Positions 25,163 to 33,774 are shown, counted from the stretch's first letter. The stretch is DNA of 64,000 bases from Microlunatus endophyticus (GCF_014646195.1 NZ_BMMZ01000012.1:96070-160069); one strand, 5' to 3'. Notes: generated by a model from the letters alone, not told the origin. A program made the numbers and translations.

Positions 25163-27268
25163 ATGGCATATCCCGAGTCCCGCTTCAGCGACTTCGCCGA
25201 GACCCTGCACGGCCGGACCATCGCTGATCCGTACCGCTGGCTGGAGGATCCGGATTCTGATGAGACCCGGGACTGGGTGCGGCGGCAGAATCTTTACACC
25301 GAAGAGGCCTTCGCCGGGATCACCGAGCGGGCCTGGTTCACCGAGCTGATGAACAAGATCGTCCGACGTCCGCGGGCCGGCGTGCCCAGCAAGCGCGGCG
25401 GCAAGTACTTCGTCAACCGCAACGACGGGACCCGCAACCAGGACCAATGGTTCGTCGCCGACACTCTCGAGGAGCTGCGCGCCGGTGGCCGGCTCGTGCT
25501 CGATCCCAACACCCTGTCCGACGACGGCACCACCTCGATCCGCGGTTTCACTGTGAGCAAGGACGGCCACTACCTCAACTACACCGTCAGCGAGGGCGGC
25601 AGCGACTGGGTCGATTTCAAACTGATCGAGCTCGGCACCGGCGAGCATGTCAGCGACGCAGCGATCCAGACGAAGTTCTCCGGTGCGACGTGGCTGCCCG
25701 ACAACAGCAGTTTCCTCTACTCGTCGGTGCCGCACGAGGGTCGTGCCGACGGGTCCCAGGCGGGCCAGGTGAAGACGGGCGTCCTGAAGCTGCACCGGGT
25801 CGGCGAACCGGAGGAGTCCGACGAGGTCGTCGTCGACGTCCGGGCGGAATACAACCAGGGCTTCGTCGGTGCTGAGGTGTCGTCGGACAAGAAGTACGTC
25901 GTGCTCTATCTGGTCGAGGGCACCGAGCGGGTCAACCGGCTCTGGGTCTATCGGATCACCGAGGCAGACGGCAGGAACACGCTGTCCGAGCCGATCAAGA
26001 TCATCGACAAGGCGTACGCCGAATTCGACTTCGTCCGCAGCGACGGCGACACGATCATTCTCTACACCGACTTCGAAGCTGACCGTGGTCGGATCGTGGA
26101 GCTTGATCTGGCGGCGTACGAGAAGACGGGCGAGCTTGAACTCACCGAGCTGATTGCCGAGACCGAGGACTCGGCGGTCGGGACCGCCGCGGCCGGCGAC
26201 GAGCTGCTGGTGCTGCGGCTGGTCGACGTACAGCCGGTGATCACCCGCTACGGCCTGGACGGCACCGAACTCGGCGCCGTCGACGTGACCGGCGGATCGG
26301 TGGTCGGTTGGTGGGCCGATCCGGATTCCGACGAATGGTTCGTCGGGCTGTCGACGGTGACCTCGCCGACCCGCGCCTACCGGGTGCAGACCGGCAGCGG
26401 TGCGGTCGAGGTGCTGGACGATCTTGTTCCCTCCGGCGCCGGATTCATCCCGCCTGAGGTACGCGTCGAGCGGCGCCGGGCGACCAGCAAGGACGGCACC
26501 GAAGTGCCGTACTTCCTGATCACTCCGCAGAGCCCTGAGCCTGTCGAAGGGCCGCGTCCCACGCTCCTCTACGGCTACGGCGGCTTCACCATTCCGGTCG
26601 AGGCCGACTACCGCCCGGTCTGGCCGGGTTGGCTGACCGCCGGCGGAGTGATCGCGATCGCCAACCTGCGCGGCGGCACCGAGTACGGCCGCTCCTGGTA
26701 CGAGGGCGGCCGGCTGGCCAACAAACAGAACGTGTTCGACGACTTCATCGCGATCGGCGAGCACCTGATCGAGACCGGCGTCACCAGTCATGATCAACTC
26801 GCCATCCATGGCCGCAGTAACGGCGGCCTGCTGGTCGGGGCGACCATGACCCAGCGTCCTGATCTTGCTGCGGTTGCGCTGCCGGGTGTGGGCGTGATGG
26901 ACATCCTGAGGTTCCACAAGTTCACCGCCGGCGCCGCTTGGACTTCCGATTACGGCAATCCCGACGATCCGGAGGACTTCGAGATCGGCCTGGCCTATTC
27001 GCCGCTGCACAACATCAAACCGGCGAACTATCCCGCGACGTTGATCATGACCGGTGATCATGATGATCGGGTGGTTCCGGCGCACAGCCTGAAATTCGCT
27101 GCCACCCTGCAGCAGGCGCAGCAGGGCGATGCTCCGGTCCTGGCGCGGATCGAGACCCAGACCGGTCACGGGATGGGCAAGCCGATCGCCATGGTTGCGG
27201 CGGAGTTGGCTGACATGCTGGCCTTCGCCGCGCACTACACGGGATTGGTACTGCCCGACCAGGAGTGA
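25163..27268 (+). CDS. Prolyl oligopeptidase (S9A) family serine peptidase
   Basis: 701 residues from the ATG at 25163 (a GTG two codons earlier is possible; no clear ribosome-binding site). N-terminal seven-blade propeller begins DPYRWLEDPDSDETRDWV. The C-terminal alpha/beta hydrolase has nucleophile Ser552 in HGRSNGG, the acidic residue in GDHDDRVVP, and His669 in TGHGMGK. No signal peptide, so cytoplasmic; cleaves short proline-containing peptides. Residues near 457-463 (SPEPVEG) are encoded by a short palindromic repeat at 26533-26551 that looks like an in-frame insertion. Confidence 0.95.
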   Translation: MAYPESRFSDFAETLHGRTIADPYRWLEDPDSDETRDWVRRQNLYTEEAFAGITERAWFTELMNKIVRRPRAGVPSKRGGKYFVNRNDGTRNQDQWFVADTLEELRAGGRLVLDPNTLSDDGTTSIRGFTVSKDGHYLNYTVSEGGSDWVDFKLIELGTGEHVSDAAIQTKFSGATWLPDNSSFLYSSVPHEGRADGSQAGQVKTGVLKLHRVGEPEESDEVVVDVRAEYNQGFVGAEVSSDKKYVVLYLVEGTERVNRLWVYRITEADGRNTLSEPIKIIDKAYAEFDFVRSDGDTIILYTDFEADRGRIVELDLAAYEKTGELELTELIAETEDSAVGTAAAGDELLVLRLVDVQPVITRYGLDGTELGAVDVTGGSVVGWWADPDSDEWFVGLSTVTSPTRAYRVQTGSGAVEVLDDLVPSGAGFIPPEVRVERRRATSKDGTEVPYFLITPQSPEPVEGPRPTLLYGYGGFTIPVEADYRPVWPGWLTAGGVIAIANLRGGTEYGRSWYEGGRLANKQNVFDDFIAIGEHLIETGVTSHDQLAIHGRSNGGLLVGATMTQRPDLAAVALPGVGVMDILRFHKFTAGAAWTSDYGNPDDPEDFEIGLAYSPLHNIKPANYPATLIMTGDHDDRVVPAHSLKFAATLQQAQQGDAPVLARIETQTGHGMGKPIAMVAAELADMLAFAAHYTGLVLPDQE
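26533..26551. repeat. Dispersed palindromic repeat CCCTGAGCCTGTCGAAGGG inside a gene
   Basis: This 19-mer (arms CCCT/AGGG) is, to my knowledge, a widespread dispersed repeat in several high-GC genomes, and its translation PEPVEG is a familiar sign of such insertions. Here it lies in frame in the prolyl oligopeptidase, between the propeller and the hydrolase domain. Partial matches occur at 41595-41604 and near 48240-48246. Confidence 0.5.
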
Positions 27269-27287
27269 TCGGCAAGGCGTTGCCCGG

Positions 27288-27678
27288 TCAGACCTGTCGG
27301 CGCATCACGACGTAGTCGCCGGGGTGATAGGCGTCGCCGCTGCGATGCGTATCGCGCTGGGCACCGGCAACTCGTCGGTCCGGCCGAAGTGGCACCAGCC
27401 GACCGGTTCGCCGTTCGCATAGACCAGGATCCCGTGCGCCTGACCCTTGCCGACCAATTCCCGTACGCCGCGGCCTCGCGCTTGCGCATCAGTTCACGGT
27501 GCGGGAAGTGCTTCTGGGAACGGTCGGGCGCGCCGAGACTCCGCGCCCGTTGCTCGGCGTTGCCGGGTTCGGGGGAAGTCCGGGTTGTTGTCCTGGTCGT
27601 AGCCGAGGCCTTGGTCCAGAAGGCGGCGGCTCGGGTGTTGTCGGGGGCGTTCCAGACGATCGATCCGATTCTGAGCAT
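27288..27678 (-). pseudogene. Remnant of a GNAT acetyltransferase, with a glyoxalase-like N-terminal fragment
   Basis: No single frame encodes a full domain. Reading the minus strand, frame switches join MLRIGSIVWNAPDNTRAAAFWTKA, like the start of a glyoxalase/VOC domain, to QKHFPHRELMRKREAAA. Then in another frame comes GQAHGILVYANGEPVGWC, a GNAT core motif, followed by HFGRTDELPVP, and in a third frame the end HPGDYVVMRRQV and a stop at 27290. At least two shifts are needed, so the gene is decayed. The parent was probably a GNAT N-acetyltransferase; whether the VOC-like start belongs to the same gene is unclear. Confidence 0.6.
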
Positions 27679-27805
27679 GGCCCCAGTTTGGCTGCGTTAG
27701 CGGACGTTCGCGTCCTGTTTCTGCGGTGGAAGTTGAGAAGGGTGGCAAGTTCCGACTTCTGGCCGGTACAGCCGCCGAACTCGTCCGTGAGGACCGAGAC
27801 GGACG

Positions 27806-28051
27806 ATGACTCCAGGGCTCGTCGTGGACGCGTCGGTCGCGCTCAAGTGGTTGATTGATCTGGGGATTCACCTTCTTGATTCGACGGCGGTATGGCCGCA
27901 CACACTCGAGGCTGCGCTGCAATGGCAGGTGACGACCTACGACGCGGTCTACGTCCTGACCGCATTGGACCAGGGCACCGAGCTGGTGACGGCTGATACG
28001 CGCCTGCACGCAAGCTGTTCGCCGCTCGGACTGCCGATGAGACTCGTCTGA
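27806..28051 (+). pseudogene. Truncated PIN-domain (VapC-like) toxin
   Basis: An 81-codon frame keeps the first PIN motif VVDASVALKWL and the C-terminal half TTYDAVYVLTALDQGTELVTADTRLH. The middle of the usual 130-residue domain, including the second conserved acidic residue (normally in an E-N-AL segment), is missing, as if about 45 codons were deleted after ALKWLI. Just upstream a frame ending REDRDGR-stop overlaps its ATG as TGA/ATGA, the arrangement of an antitoxin-toxin pair, but no complete antitoxin is recognisable. Most likely an inactive relic. Confidence 0.6.
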
Positions 28052-28060
28052 TCGATGTCA

Positions 28061-29446
28061 TCACGTGATCGGCACGGCCACCATCGGGAGCGTGAGCCGG
28101 AAGAGTGCACCGCGACCGTTGGCCGGCTCGAGGCACACGAGGTCGCCGCCGTGTGCCCGGGCCCAGCCGCGTGCGATGGCCAGTCCCAACCCCGAGCCTC
28201 CGGATCCTGCTGACCGGTCGGCGTCCAGCCGGACCATCCGGTCGAAGATCCGCTCCCGATCCTGGCCCGGAACGCCCGGACCGGAGTCGACGACATCGAT
28301 CACCGCCGAATCCGCGCCCGGATCTGGCGGGGCGGCCACCCGGACCGTGATCCGACCGTCGTCACCGGCTGCCCGGAGCGCGTTGTCGAGGAGATTCCGC
28401 AGCACCGCGGCTATCCGGTCCGGGTCGCAGATCGCCACGACCGAGGGGCCGTCGAGGGTGACCGTCACCGATGGCGCCCGCATGCTGATCCGTTCGATCT
28501 CGGTCGTGGCCAACTCGCGCAGATCCGTCGGCACCGGCCGCAGGTCGGGCCTGGACTCAAGCCGGACGGCCTCGAGGAGATCGGACACGACCAGTCCGGC
28601 CCGTCGGGCCTCACCGGCGAGCAATGCCTCAAGCCGCTGCCGCTCCTCGGTTCCGAGCCGCTCGGACTGGTGGAGCAGGGTCTCGGCAGCCGCTTGGACA
28701 CCGGCGATCGGCGTACGGAGTTCGTGCGCCGCATCGGCCAGGAACTGCTGGCTCTGCGCCTCGGCGCTGCGGGCCCGGGACTCGGCGCCCTCGAGTTCGT
28801 CCAACATGGCGTCCAGTGCCTGGGCTGTCTGACCGATCTCGGTGTCGGGTCGGGTCGGTCGGAGTCGGGCGCCGCGGTTGCCGGCCGTGATGCTGTGCGC
28901 CAGTCCGGCCACAGCGTCGAGCGGACGCAACGCCAGCCGGACCATGATCAACACCAGCACGGCACTGACCAGCAGGGCCGCCAGCCCGGCGACTACCAAC
29001 AGTCGGCGCAACGTCTGCCGCGCGCCCTGCACCAGCGAGGTGTCGACGGCCAGCACCAGCCTGGCGTTGTTGATCCGGCCCGGTCCGCGCAGTGTGACCT
29101 TCTGGCTGCGGATATCCGGTGCGGCGAGATCAGGTGTCGTCGACGATGCGAAACTGCGGCCGCTGCGCAACGTGAGTTCGGCCTGGACGCCGTTGGCGGT
29201 GACGCGGTTGATGATCTGCTGCGGCCCGACCCCGGAGCGGGCCAGCTGCCGTGCCAACTGGGCGCGCCCGGACAGCAGCGCATTCAGGTTTCGTTCGGAT
29301 TGGACGCTGTAGACGCCGTTGATCGCCACCGACAGGAGGATCAGGACCGCGGCCAGAACGGCGATCACCCCGAGGGCGACGTGGCGGCGTACGGAGCCGG
29401 TCCGGAGTCCGGCGACGTTGTCGATCGGCTTCGGGGAAGCTGTCAC
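28061..29446 (-). CDS. Sensor histidine kinase (OmpR-partner type, HAMP)
   Basis: 461 residues; GTG start at 29446 overlapping the stop of the response regulator (GTGA). An open frame continues far upstream but only as a shadow of the regulator gene. Two membrane segments (about 24-45 and 150-172) flank an extracellular loop of about 105 residues. HAMP linker follows, then HisKA with phosphoacceptor His241 in DAAHELRTP, then HATPase_c with the N box RNLLDNALRAAGDD and G boxes VVDSGPGVPG and GSGLGLAIARG. It probably signals to the preceding regulator in response to an envelope stimulus. Confidence 0.93.
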   Translation of the reverse strand: MTASPKPIDNVAGLRTGSVRRHVALGVIAVLAAVLILLSVAINGVYSVQSERNLNALLSGRAQLARQLARSGVGPQQIINRVTANGVQAELTLRSGRSFASSTTPDLAAPDIRSQKVTLRGPGRINNARLVLAVDTSLVQGARQTLRRLLVVAGLAALLVSAVLVLIMVRLALRPLDAVAGLAHSITAGNRGARLRPTRPDTEIGQTAQALDAMLDELEGAESRARSAEAQSQQFLADAAHELRTPIAGVQAAAETLLHQSERLGTEERQRLEALLAGEARRAGLVVSDLLEAVRLESRPDLRPVPTDLRELATTEIERISMRAPSVTVTLDGPSVVAICDPDRIAAVLRNLLDNALRAAGDDGRITVRVAAPPDPGADSAVIDVVDSGPGVPGQDRERIFDRMVRLDADRSAGSGGSGLGLAIARGWARAHGGDLVCLEPANGRGALFRLTLPMVAVPIT

Positions 29447-30126
29447 GACGTGCCCGACAGGCGGTAGCCGCGGCCGCGCACTGTGTGCAGCAGCCGTGGT
29501 CGGTCGTCGGCCTCGAGCTTGCGGCGCAAGGTCGATACGTGCACCTCGACCACGTTCGGGTCGAAACCGTCGTAGCCCCACACTCCGGTCAGGATCTGGA
29601 GTTTGCTGACCACCTGGTCCCGGTGCGCTGCCAGGTAGTCGAGGACTTGCCGTTCGGTCTGGGTGAGGTCGATCACACACTGGCCGCGACGGACGGTGCT
29701 GCCGTCGGCGCTGATCTCCAGGTCGCCGACAACGATCGCCCCGGCGTCCGGACGCGTACGCCTCAGGATCGCCTGGATCCGAGCCAGCAGTTCGCTCATC
29801 GCGAAGGGTTTGACGAGGTAGTCGTCGGCACCCTGCATCAGCCCGGTGACGCGGTCGGCGGTTGAGTCCCGCGCAGTGACGATCAGGACCGCCGCAGTAC
29901 TCACTCGTCGTACGACCTCGAGCAGTTCCAGACCGTCCCGGCCCGGCAGCATCAGATCGAGGATGATCACGTCGATGCGTGGCCCGGCCAGAACGGCTTC
30001 CAGCTCTGTCCCGTCGGGCAGTCCGACGACCTCGAGTCCTTGCGCGGTCAGGGCAGCGCACACCGAGGCCCGGATGGCCTCGGAGTCCTCCACGACCACA
30101 ACACGTGAGACTGCCACGGTTTCCAT
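29443..30126 (-). CDS. OmpR/PhoB-family response regulator
   Basis: 227 residues. Receiver domain with ED13-14, phosphoacceptor Asp57 in IILDLMLPG, Thr in IVTARD and Lys in YLVKPFAMSEL. Winged-helix DNA-binding domain in the C-terminal 95 residues (LTQTERQVLDYLAAHR, VVEVHVSTLRRKLE, VRGRGYRL). The gene is first in the pair and divergent from a small secreted protein. A direct repeat CTGAAG-N5-CTGAAG in the shared intergenic region is a plausible binding site. Confidence 0.95.
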   Translation of the reverse strand: METVAVSRVVVVEDSEAIRASVCAALTAQGLEVVGLPDGTELEAVLAGPRIDVIILDLMLPGRDGLELLEVVRRVSTAAVLIVTARDSTADRVTGLMQGADDYLVKPFAMSELLARIQAILRRTRPDAGAIVVGDLEISADGSTVRRGQCVIDLTQTERQVLDYLAAHRDQVVSKLQILTGVWGYDGFDPNVVEVHVSTLRRKLEADDRPRLLHTVRGRGYRLSGTS

Positions 30127-30173
30127 TGTGCCGAGCGCTGCCGTGCGCTCCGGCCTTAACGATGCCCGGTGCG

Positions 30174-30190
30174 CTGAAGGATTCCTGAAG
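30174..30190. promoter_or_regulatory. Direct repeat CTGAAG, 11-bp period (candidate response-regulator box)
   Basis: CTGAAGGATTCCTGAAG: two CTGAAG half-sites exactly 11 bp apart, about one helical turn, in the 114-bp region between the response regulator gene and the divergent secreted-protein gene. OmpR/PhoB-family dimers typically bind such tandem half-sites. Confidence 0.5.
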
Positions 30191-30240
30191 CTCGGGTCGT
30201 TTTGCTGGTCCGGGCGCCGGCAGCGCGTTCAGATGGCTTC

Positions 30241-30711
30241 ATGACCAGAACGAGCACACGCATCCTTGCCGGCGCCGGACTGACAACGGCCGTCCTCGCC
30301 ATCGGCACCGCAGCTGGAGTCGGGATCGCCTCCGCCGATCCGTCACCGTCGCCGACTCCGACGTCACCGTCCTCGACGGCGGCGCACCCGCAGAAGCAAC
30401 ACAAGGCCCGTACCCTGCTCCAGCGCACCGAGCACGGCCAGTTCACCCTGGCAGGCAAGAAGCACCGGGTCGCTGACCTGCAGCGCGGCAGCGTCAGCTC
30501 GGTCAGTTCGACCAGCATCAAGATCGCCAGCAAGGACGGCTACAGCGCGTCGTACGTGATCAACTCCAAGACCGTCGTCCGTGAGCGGGCGAAGGGCAAG
30601 AAGCCCGCGAAGACCTCAGCGTCTGCGATCAAGAAGGGCGATCGGGTGAATCTCGTCGCGACCCAGAGCGGTAAGACCGCTACCGCTAACAAGATCACGT
30701 TCAAGGGCTGA
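30241..30711 (+). CDS. Small secreted protein, DUF5666-like
   Basis: 156 residues from the ATG at 30241. Sec signal peptide at residues 1-32 (MTRTSTRILAGAG, hydrophobic core, ASA-D). A Pro/Ser/Thr stretch (SPSPTPTSPSS) follows. The C-terminal 100 residues are basic and beta-rich: RGSVSSVSSTSIKIASKDGY and IKKGDRVNLVATQSG resemble DUF5666 OB-like repeats. Divergent from the two-component system and with a likely regulator box before it, so it is probably a target or sensor accessory of that system. Function unknown. Confidence 0.8.
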   Translation: MTRTSTRILAGAGLTTAVLAIGTAAGVGIASADPSPSPTPTSPSSTAAHPQKQHKARTLLQRTEHGQFTLAGKKHRVADLQRGSVSSVSSTSIKIASKDGYSASYVINSKTVVRERAKGKKPAKTSASAIKKGDRVNLVATQSGKTATANKITFKG

Positions 30712-30723
30712 TCTCCCGGCGGG

Positions 30724-31266
30724 TCAGGGTCGCAAGTTGTAAGTCAGGATCGCGTTCCCGGCGCTGGTCGTGATGGCGTCGACCAGCCCGAGTCTGGTGA
30801 CGGGAACGCTCTCGTCGAAGAGTCTCCTGCCCTCGCCGACGACCACCGGGTGGGTGGTCAACGTCAGGGCGTCGATCACCCCGGCCAGGAACAGCGTGCG
30901 GATCGTCTCGATTCCGCCGCCGACCGAGATGTCTCCGCCGTCGGTCTCCTTGAGCTTGCTCACATACGCTGCCGGGTCATTGTCGACGACGGTGCTGTTC
31001 CAACCGAGGTCCCCGGTGAGCGTCGTCGTGACCACGTGCTTGCGGACCGGATTGATCCAGGCGGCGAACGGATCGTCCCTGCCGGGCCAGTACTCCGACC
31101 ACTCCTGCCACAGCTTGCGGCCGATCACCATGTCGGTGACCGGGCCGATCGTCTTGCCCATCAGTTCGCCCTCCTCCGGTCCGAACGCGTCGAACTGCCA
31201 GAGATTCGGGCTCTCGACGACACCGTTGACGGAGTGGAAGAGGTGTGCGGTGACCTTGCGGGACAT
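30724..31266 (-). CDS. Dihydrofolate reductase-family protein (RibD C-terminal domain)
   Basis: 180 residues from the ATG at 31266; the ATG two codons earlier sits too close to the AGGAG. RibD_C/YyaP-like fold: HLFHSVNGVVESP at the start, MVIGRKLWQEWSEYWPG in the middle and GGGIETIRTLFLAGVIDALTLTTHPVVVGEG, the NADPH-site glycine motif. Family members are NADPH-dependent reductases of unknown substrate, often next to ECF sigma factor genes, as here. It is probably co-transcribed with the sigma gene, 45 nt upstream. Confidence 0.85.
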   Translation of the reverse strand: MSRKVTAHLFHSVNGVVESPNLWQFDAFGPEEGELMGKTIGPVTDMVIGRKLWQEWSEYWPGRDDPFAAWINPVRKHVVTTTLTGDLGWNSTVVDNDPAAYVSKLKETDGGDISVGGGIETIRTLFLAGVIDALTLTTHPVVVGEGRRLFDESVPVTRLGLVDAITTSAGNAILTYNLRP

Positions 31267-31311
31267 GATCATTCTCCTTCGGACTGGTGGCCGTTGCGAC
31301 CCTTCACCGAG

Positions 31312-32307
31312 TCAGACGACGCCAACGCCCCGAACTGATCGCTGTGCCGGGTCGTTGATCTCGATCACCTCGGGCGGCAGCCCGAACTCCGCGAATGCCG
31401 TCGGACCCATGAAATGGGTGATCCCGACGATGCGACCTCTGCCGGTGTCGAGCACATGCAGGGCGAACGGCTCCCACCGGCCGTCGCCGACATCGTGGTA
31501 AACGGCCACCGCGGGCTGCCGATTGGCTCCGGTGGTGATCAGCCGGGAGTTGCGGCAGATCTGTCCGGGGCCGCGCCACCACTGCTCGATCGCCGCACTG
31601 CTACGCAACCACAACTCGTACGGTGGCATGCTGAAGCTGGCGTCCTCGGTCAGCAGGCCGACGAGCCGGTCGACGTCATAGGCCGCGAAGGCGGCGACAT
31701 AGGCGGCCAACAGCTGTTGATCATGGTCCTGGTCGGGGTCGGGCACCGGGTTCTGATCCCGTGCAGCAATGGTCCGGCGTGCCCGGGCGAGCGCGGAATT
31801 GACCGAGGCGACCGAGATATCCAGCAGTTCGGCGCATTCCTGCGCCGACCAGTCCAAGACGTCCCGCAGGATCAGCAGCGCCCGCTGGCGTGGCGGTAGC
31901 AGCTGCAGGACGGCGATGAAGGCGAGTCGTACGGAATCCCGCCGCTCCACGGTGTTGGCGGGATCGGCCAGATAGTCGTCGGAGATCGGCCCGATCCAGG
32001 TCGTGTCCGCACGTGTCGTCAGAGATCGCGGATCGTCGGGAACCTGACCGGGTGAGCTGAGGTCTGTGGGCAGCGACCGCCTTTGCGGCGCCTTCTTCAT
32101 GTCCAGGCACACGTTCGTCGCGATGCGATACAGCCAGGTCCGCAGCGACGAGCGCCCGTCGAAGCCGTCGGCGTGCTGCCAGGCGCGCGCCATCGTCTCC
32201 TGGACCGCGTCGGCGGCTTCTGCATAGCAGCCGAAGTAGCGGTAGCAGTAGCCGAGAAGCTCACCCCGGTACGCCTCGGCCTCGACGTGGGGCGTCGTGC
32301 TGGACAT
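31312..32307 (-). CDS. ECF-type RNA polymerase sigma factor with C-terminal SnoaL-like domain
   Basis: 331 residues. Sigma region 2 at about 10-75 (LLGYCYRYFGCYAEAADAVQ, TWLYRIATNVCLD) and region 4 at about 130-185 (LQLLPPRQRALLILRDVLDWSAQECAELL). The remaining 140 residues (AYVAAFAAYDVDRLVGLL, then ASFSMPPYELWLRS) form a SnoaL/NTF2-like domain, the architecture of the SigG/SigX5-type ECF family. No anti-sigma gene is adjacent; in this group the C-terminal domain itself controls activity. Probably co-regulates the DHFR-like gene behind it. Confidence 0.92.
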   Translation of the reverse strand: MSSTTPHVEAEAYRGELLGYCYRYFGCYAEAADAVQETMARAWQHADGFDGRSSLRTWLYRIATNVCLDMKKAPQRRSLPTDLSSPGQVPDDPRSLTTRADTTWIGPISDDYLADPANTVERRDSVRLAFIAVLQLLPPRQRALLILRDVLDWSAQECAELLDISVASVNSALARARRTIAARDQNPVPDPDQDHDQQLLAAYVAAFAAYDVDRLVGLLTEDASFSMPPYELWLRSSAAIEQWWRGPGQICRNSRLITTGANRQPAVAVYHDVGDGRWEPFALHVLDTGRGRIVGITHFMGPTAFAEFGLPPEVIEINDPAQRSVRGVGVV

Positions 32308-32421
32308 TGCTCCAGCCTAGTGATGGTGTGGCGGCCTAGCCGGGCGAAGCGAAGCTCCGATTCGTCGCGGATCCACGGGGCGAGCCACGGTGCTGCTCCC
32401 GCGGAGGGGAATGATGGCTGG

Positions 32422-32820
32422 ATGACGACGAGAGAGTGGTCCGCGTCGGAACTGGCGGATATCGATGCGGCGGAGGAGTTGCGGATCGCTGTCCGGCGGA
32501 CGGACGGGTCGCTGCGAGCCACGGTGCCGATCTGGGTGGTGGTCGCTGCCGGCCGCGTCTACGTCCGCACCTGGTACCGCCGGGATTCCGGCTGGTTCGG
32601 GCGAGCGCTGGGCTCGCGTCGGGCCAGGATCGAGGCAGGCGGTGTTGTCGCTGACGTCGTGGTCGATGACGTCGGCGGGGGCGAGCTCCAAGTGCGCGCC
32701 GGTGTCGACGCGGCCTACCGGGCGAAGTACGCACGCTACGGCGCCGGAACGGTTGACCGCATGGTCGCCGACGACGCTGCCGCGACGACGCTGAGGCTGG
32801 CGCCGGAGCAGCGGGTGTGA
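32422..32820 (+). CDS. DUF2255 family protein
   Basis: 132 residues from the ATG at 32422. ELRIAVRRTDGSLRATVPIWVVV, VYVRTWYRRDSGWFGRA and the C-terminal RAKYARYG belong to DUF2255, related to F420/FMN-binding split-barrel proteins. Convergent with the following gene on the other strand, only 6 nt apart. Role unknown. Confidence 0.8.
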   Translation: MTTREWSASELADIDAAEELRIAVRRTDGSLRATVPIWVVVAAGRVYVRTWYRRDSGWFGRALGSRRARIEAGGVVADVVVDDVGGGELQVRAGVDAAYRAKYARYGAGTVDRMVADDAAATTLRLAPEQRV

Positions 32821-32826
32821 CGGACC

Positions 32827-33723
32827 CTACCGAAGCCGACGGATCGCGGACGAGGTCCGGCCGGTTTCCGGATGCAGCAGCGCGGCGAGTGCTTCCACGC
32901 CGTCGATCAGTCGCGGGCCGGGCCGCACCATGATCCCGTCCGCGTCGATCGCCCATACAGCGGTGTCGGGGAAGCGTTCGATGATCATCGGGTCGTCGAC
33001 GATCAGCTTTGCCTGATCGACGGCACCCTCGAGATCGAAGCCGCACGGCGAGATGATCATGATCTCCGGGCGGCCGGCGGCGATCCCCTCCCAGCTGATC
33101 GCCACCGAGCGTTCACGCGGCCGGCAGGCGACCGGCTCACCACCCGCCGCGATGATCATGTCCGGCATCCAGTGACCGGCACCGAACGGCGGGTCGATCC
33201 ACTCGACGACGGCGACCCGTGGTCGCGGCCGGTCACGGACGTCGTTGATCACAGCGTCCAGCCGGTCTTGAAGTTCCTTGATCAACTTTTCGCCACGGTC
33301 CGCGACGCCGGCGGCCCGAGCGACCGTGCCGATCGAGTCGATCACCTCATCCAGTGAATAGGGATCCAAGGTGATCACATCGGCGGTGCAGCCGAGCTGT
33401 TCGGCGGCATCGCGCACCTTGTCGGTCGGCACCGCGCACACCGCACAGAGATCCTGGGTCAGAATCAGGTCTGGCTGCAGCTGACCCAGCGCGCCGGCGT
33501 CCAGGGTGTAGAGATCTTCGCCGGCCGCCAGCCGCTCGCGGACGATCATGTCGATCGCCGCGGGTTCCATCCCCGTCGTCTGCATGCCGCCGACGATGAT
33601 CTCCTTCTCCTGACGGGCTCGCGGCGGCTCATCACACTCGAAGGTGACGCCGTACAACTGGTCCTCCAGGCCCAGCGCGTAGGTGATCTCGGTGGCCGAC
33701 GGCAGCAGCGAAACGATCCGCAT
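32827..33723 (-). CDS. Cobalamin-binding protein, BtuF-like without signal peptide
   Basis: 298 residues. Begins directly MRIVSLLPSATEITYALGL with no signal peptide or lipobox, so it should be cytoplasmic. Substrate-binding-protein fold: QPDLILTQDLCAVCAVP and AGGEPVACRPRERSVAISWE are typical of the cobalamin-binding BtuF-like group widespread in actinobacteria and archaea. No transporter genes are adjacent. It may bind corrinoids or metal chelates inside the cell; this is inferred from family only. Confidence 0.85.
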   Translation of the reverse strand: MRIVSLLPSATEITYALGLEDQLYGVTFECDEPPRARQEKEIIVGGMQTTGMEPAAIDMIVRERLAAGEDLYTLDAGALGQLQPDLILTQDLCAVCAVPTDKVRDAAEQLGCTADVITLDPYSLDEVIDSIGTVARAAGVADRGEKLIKELQDRLDAVINDVRDRPRPRVAVVEWIDPPFGAGHWMPDMIIAAGGEPVACRPRERSVAISWEGIAAGRPEIMIISPCGFDLEGAVDQAKLIVDDPMIIERFPDTAVWAIDADGIMVRPGPRLIDGVEALAALLHPETGRTSSAIRRLR

Positions 33724-33774
33724 GTGCTCGACGGTAGCTCAGCCGATGGGCTTCGCCCTGGGTAGCCTTGGAGT

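Noticed and set aside
24692..27235. 847-codon antisense frame opposite the prolyl oligopeptidase.
   Set aside because: Shadow of the sense gene; no motifs, and the sense strand has a complete catalytic triad.
29447..30061. Long N-terminal extension of the histidine kinase frame through the response regulator gene.
   Set aside because: Arg-rich shadow frame; the GTG at 29446 overlaps the regulator stop and starts a normal kinase N-terminus.
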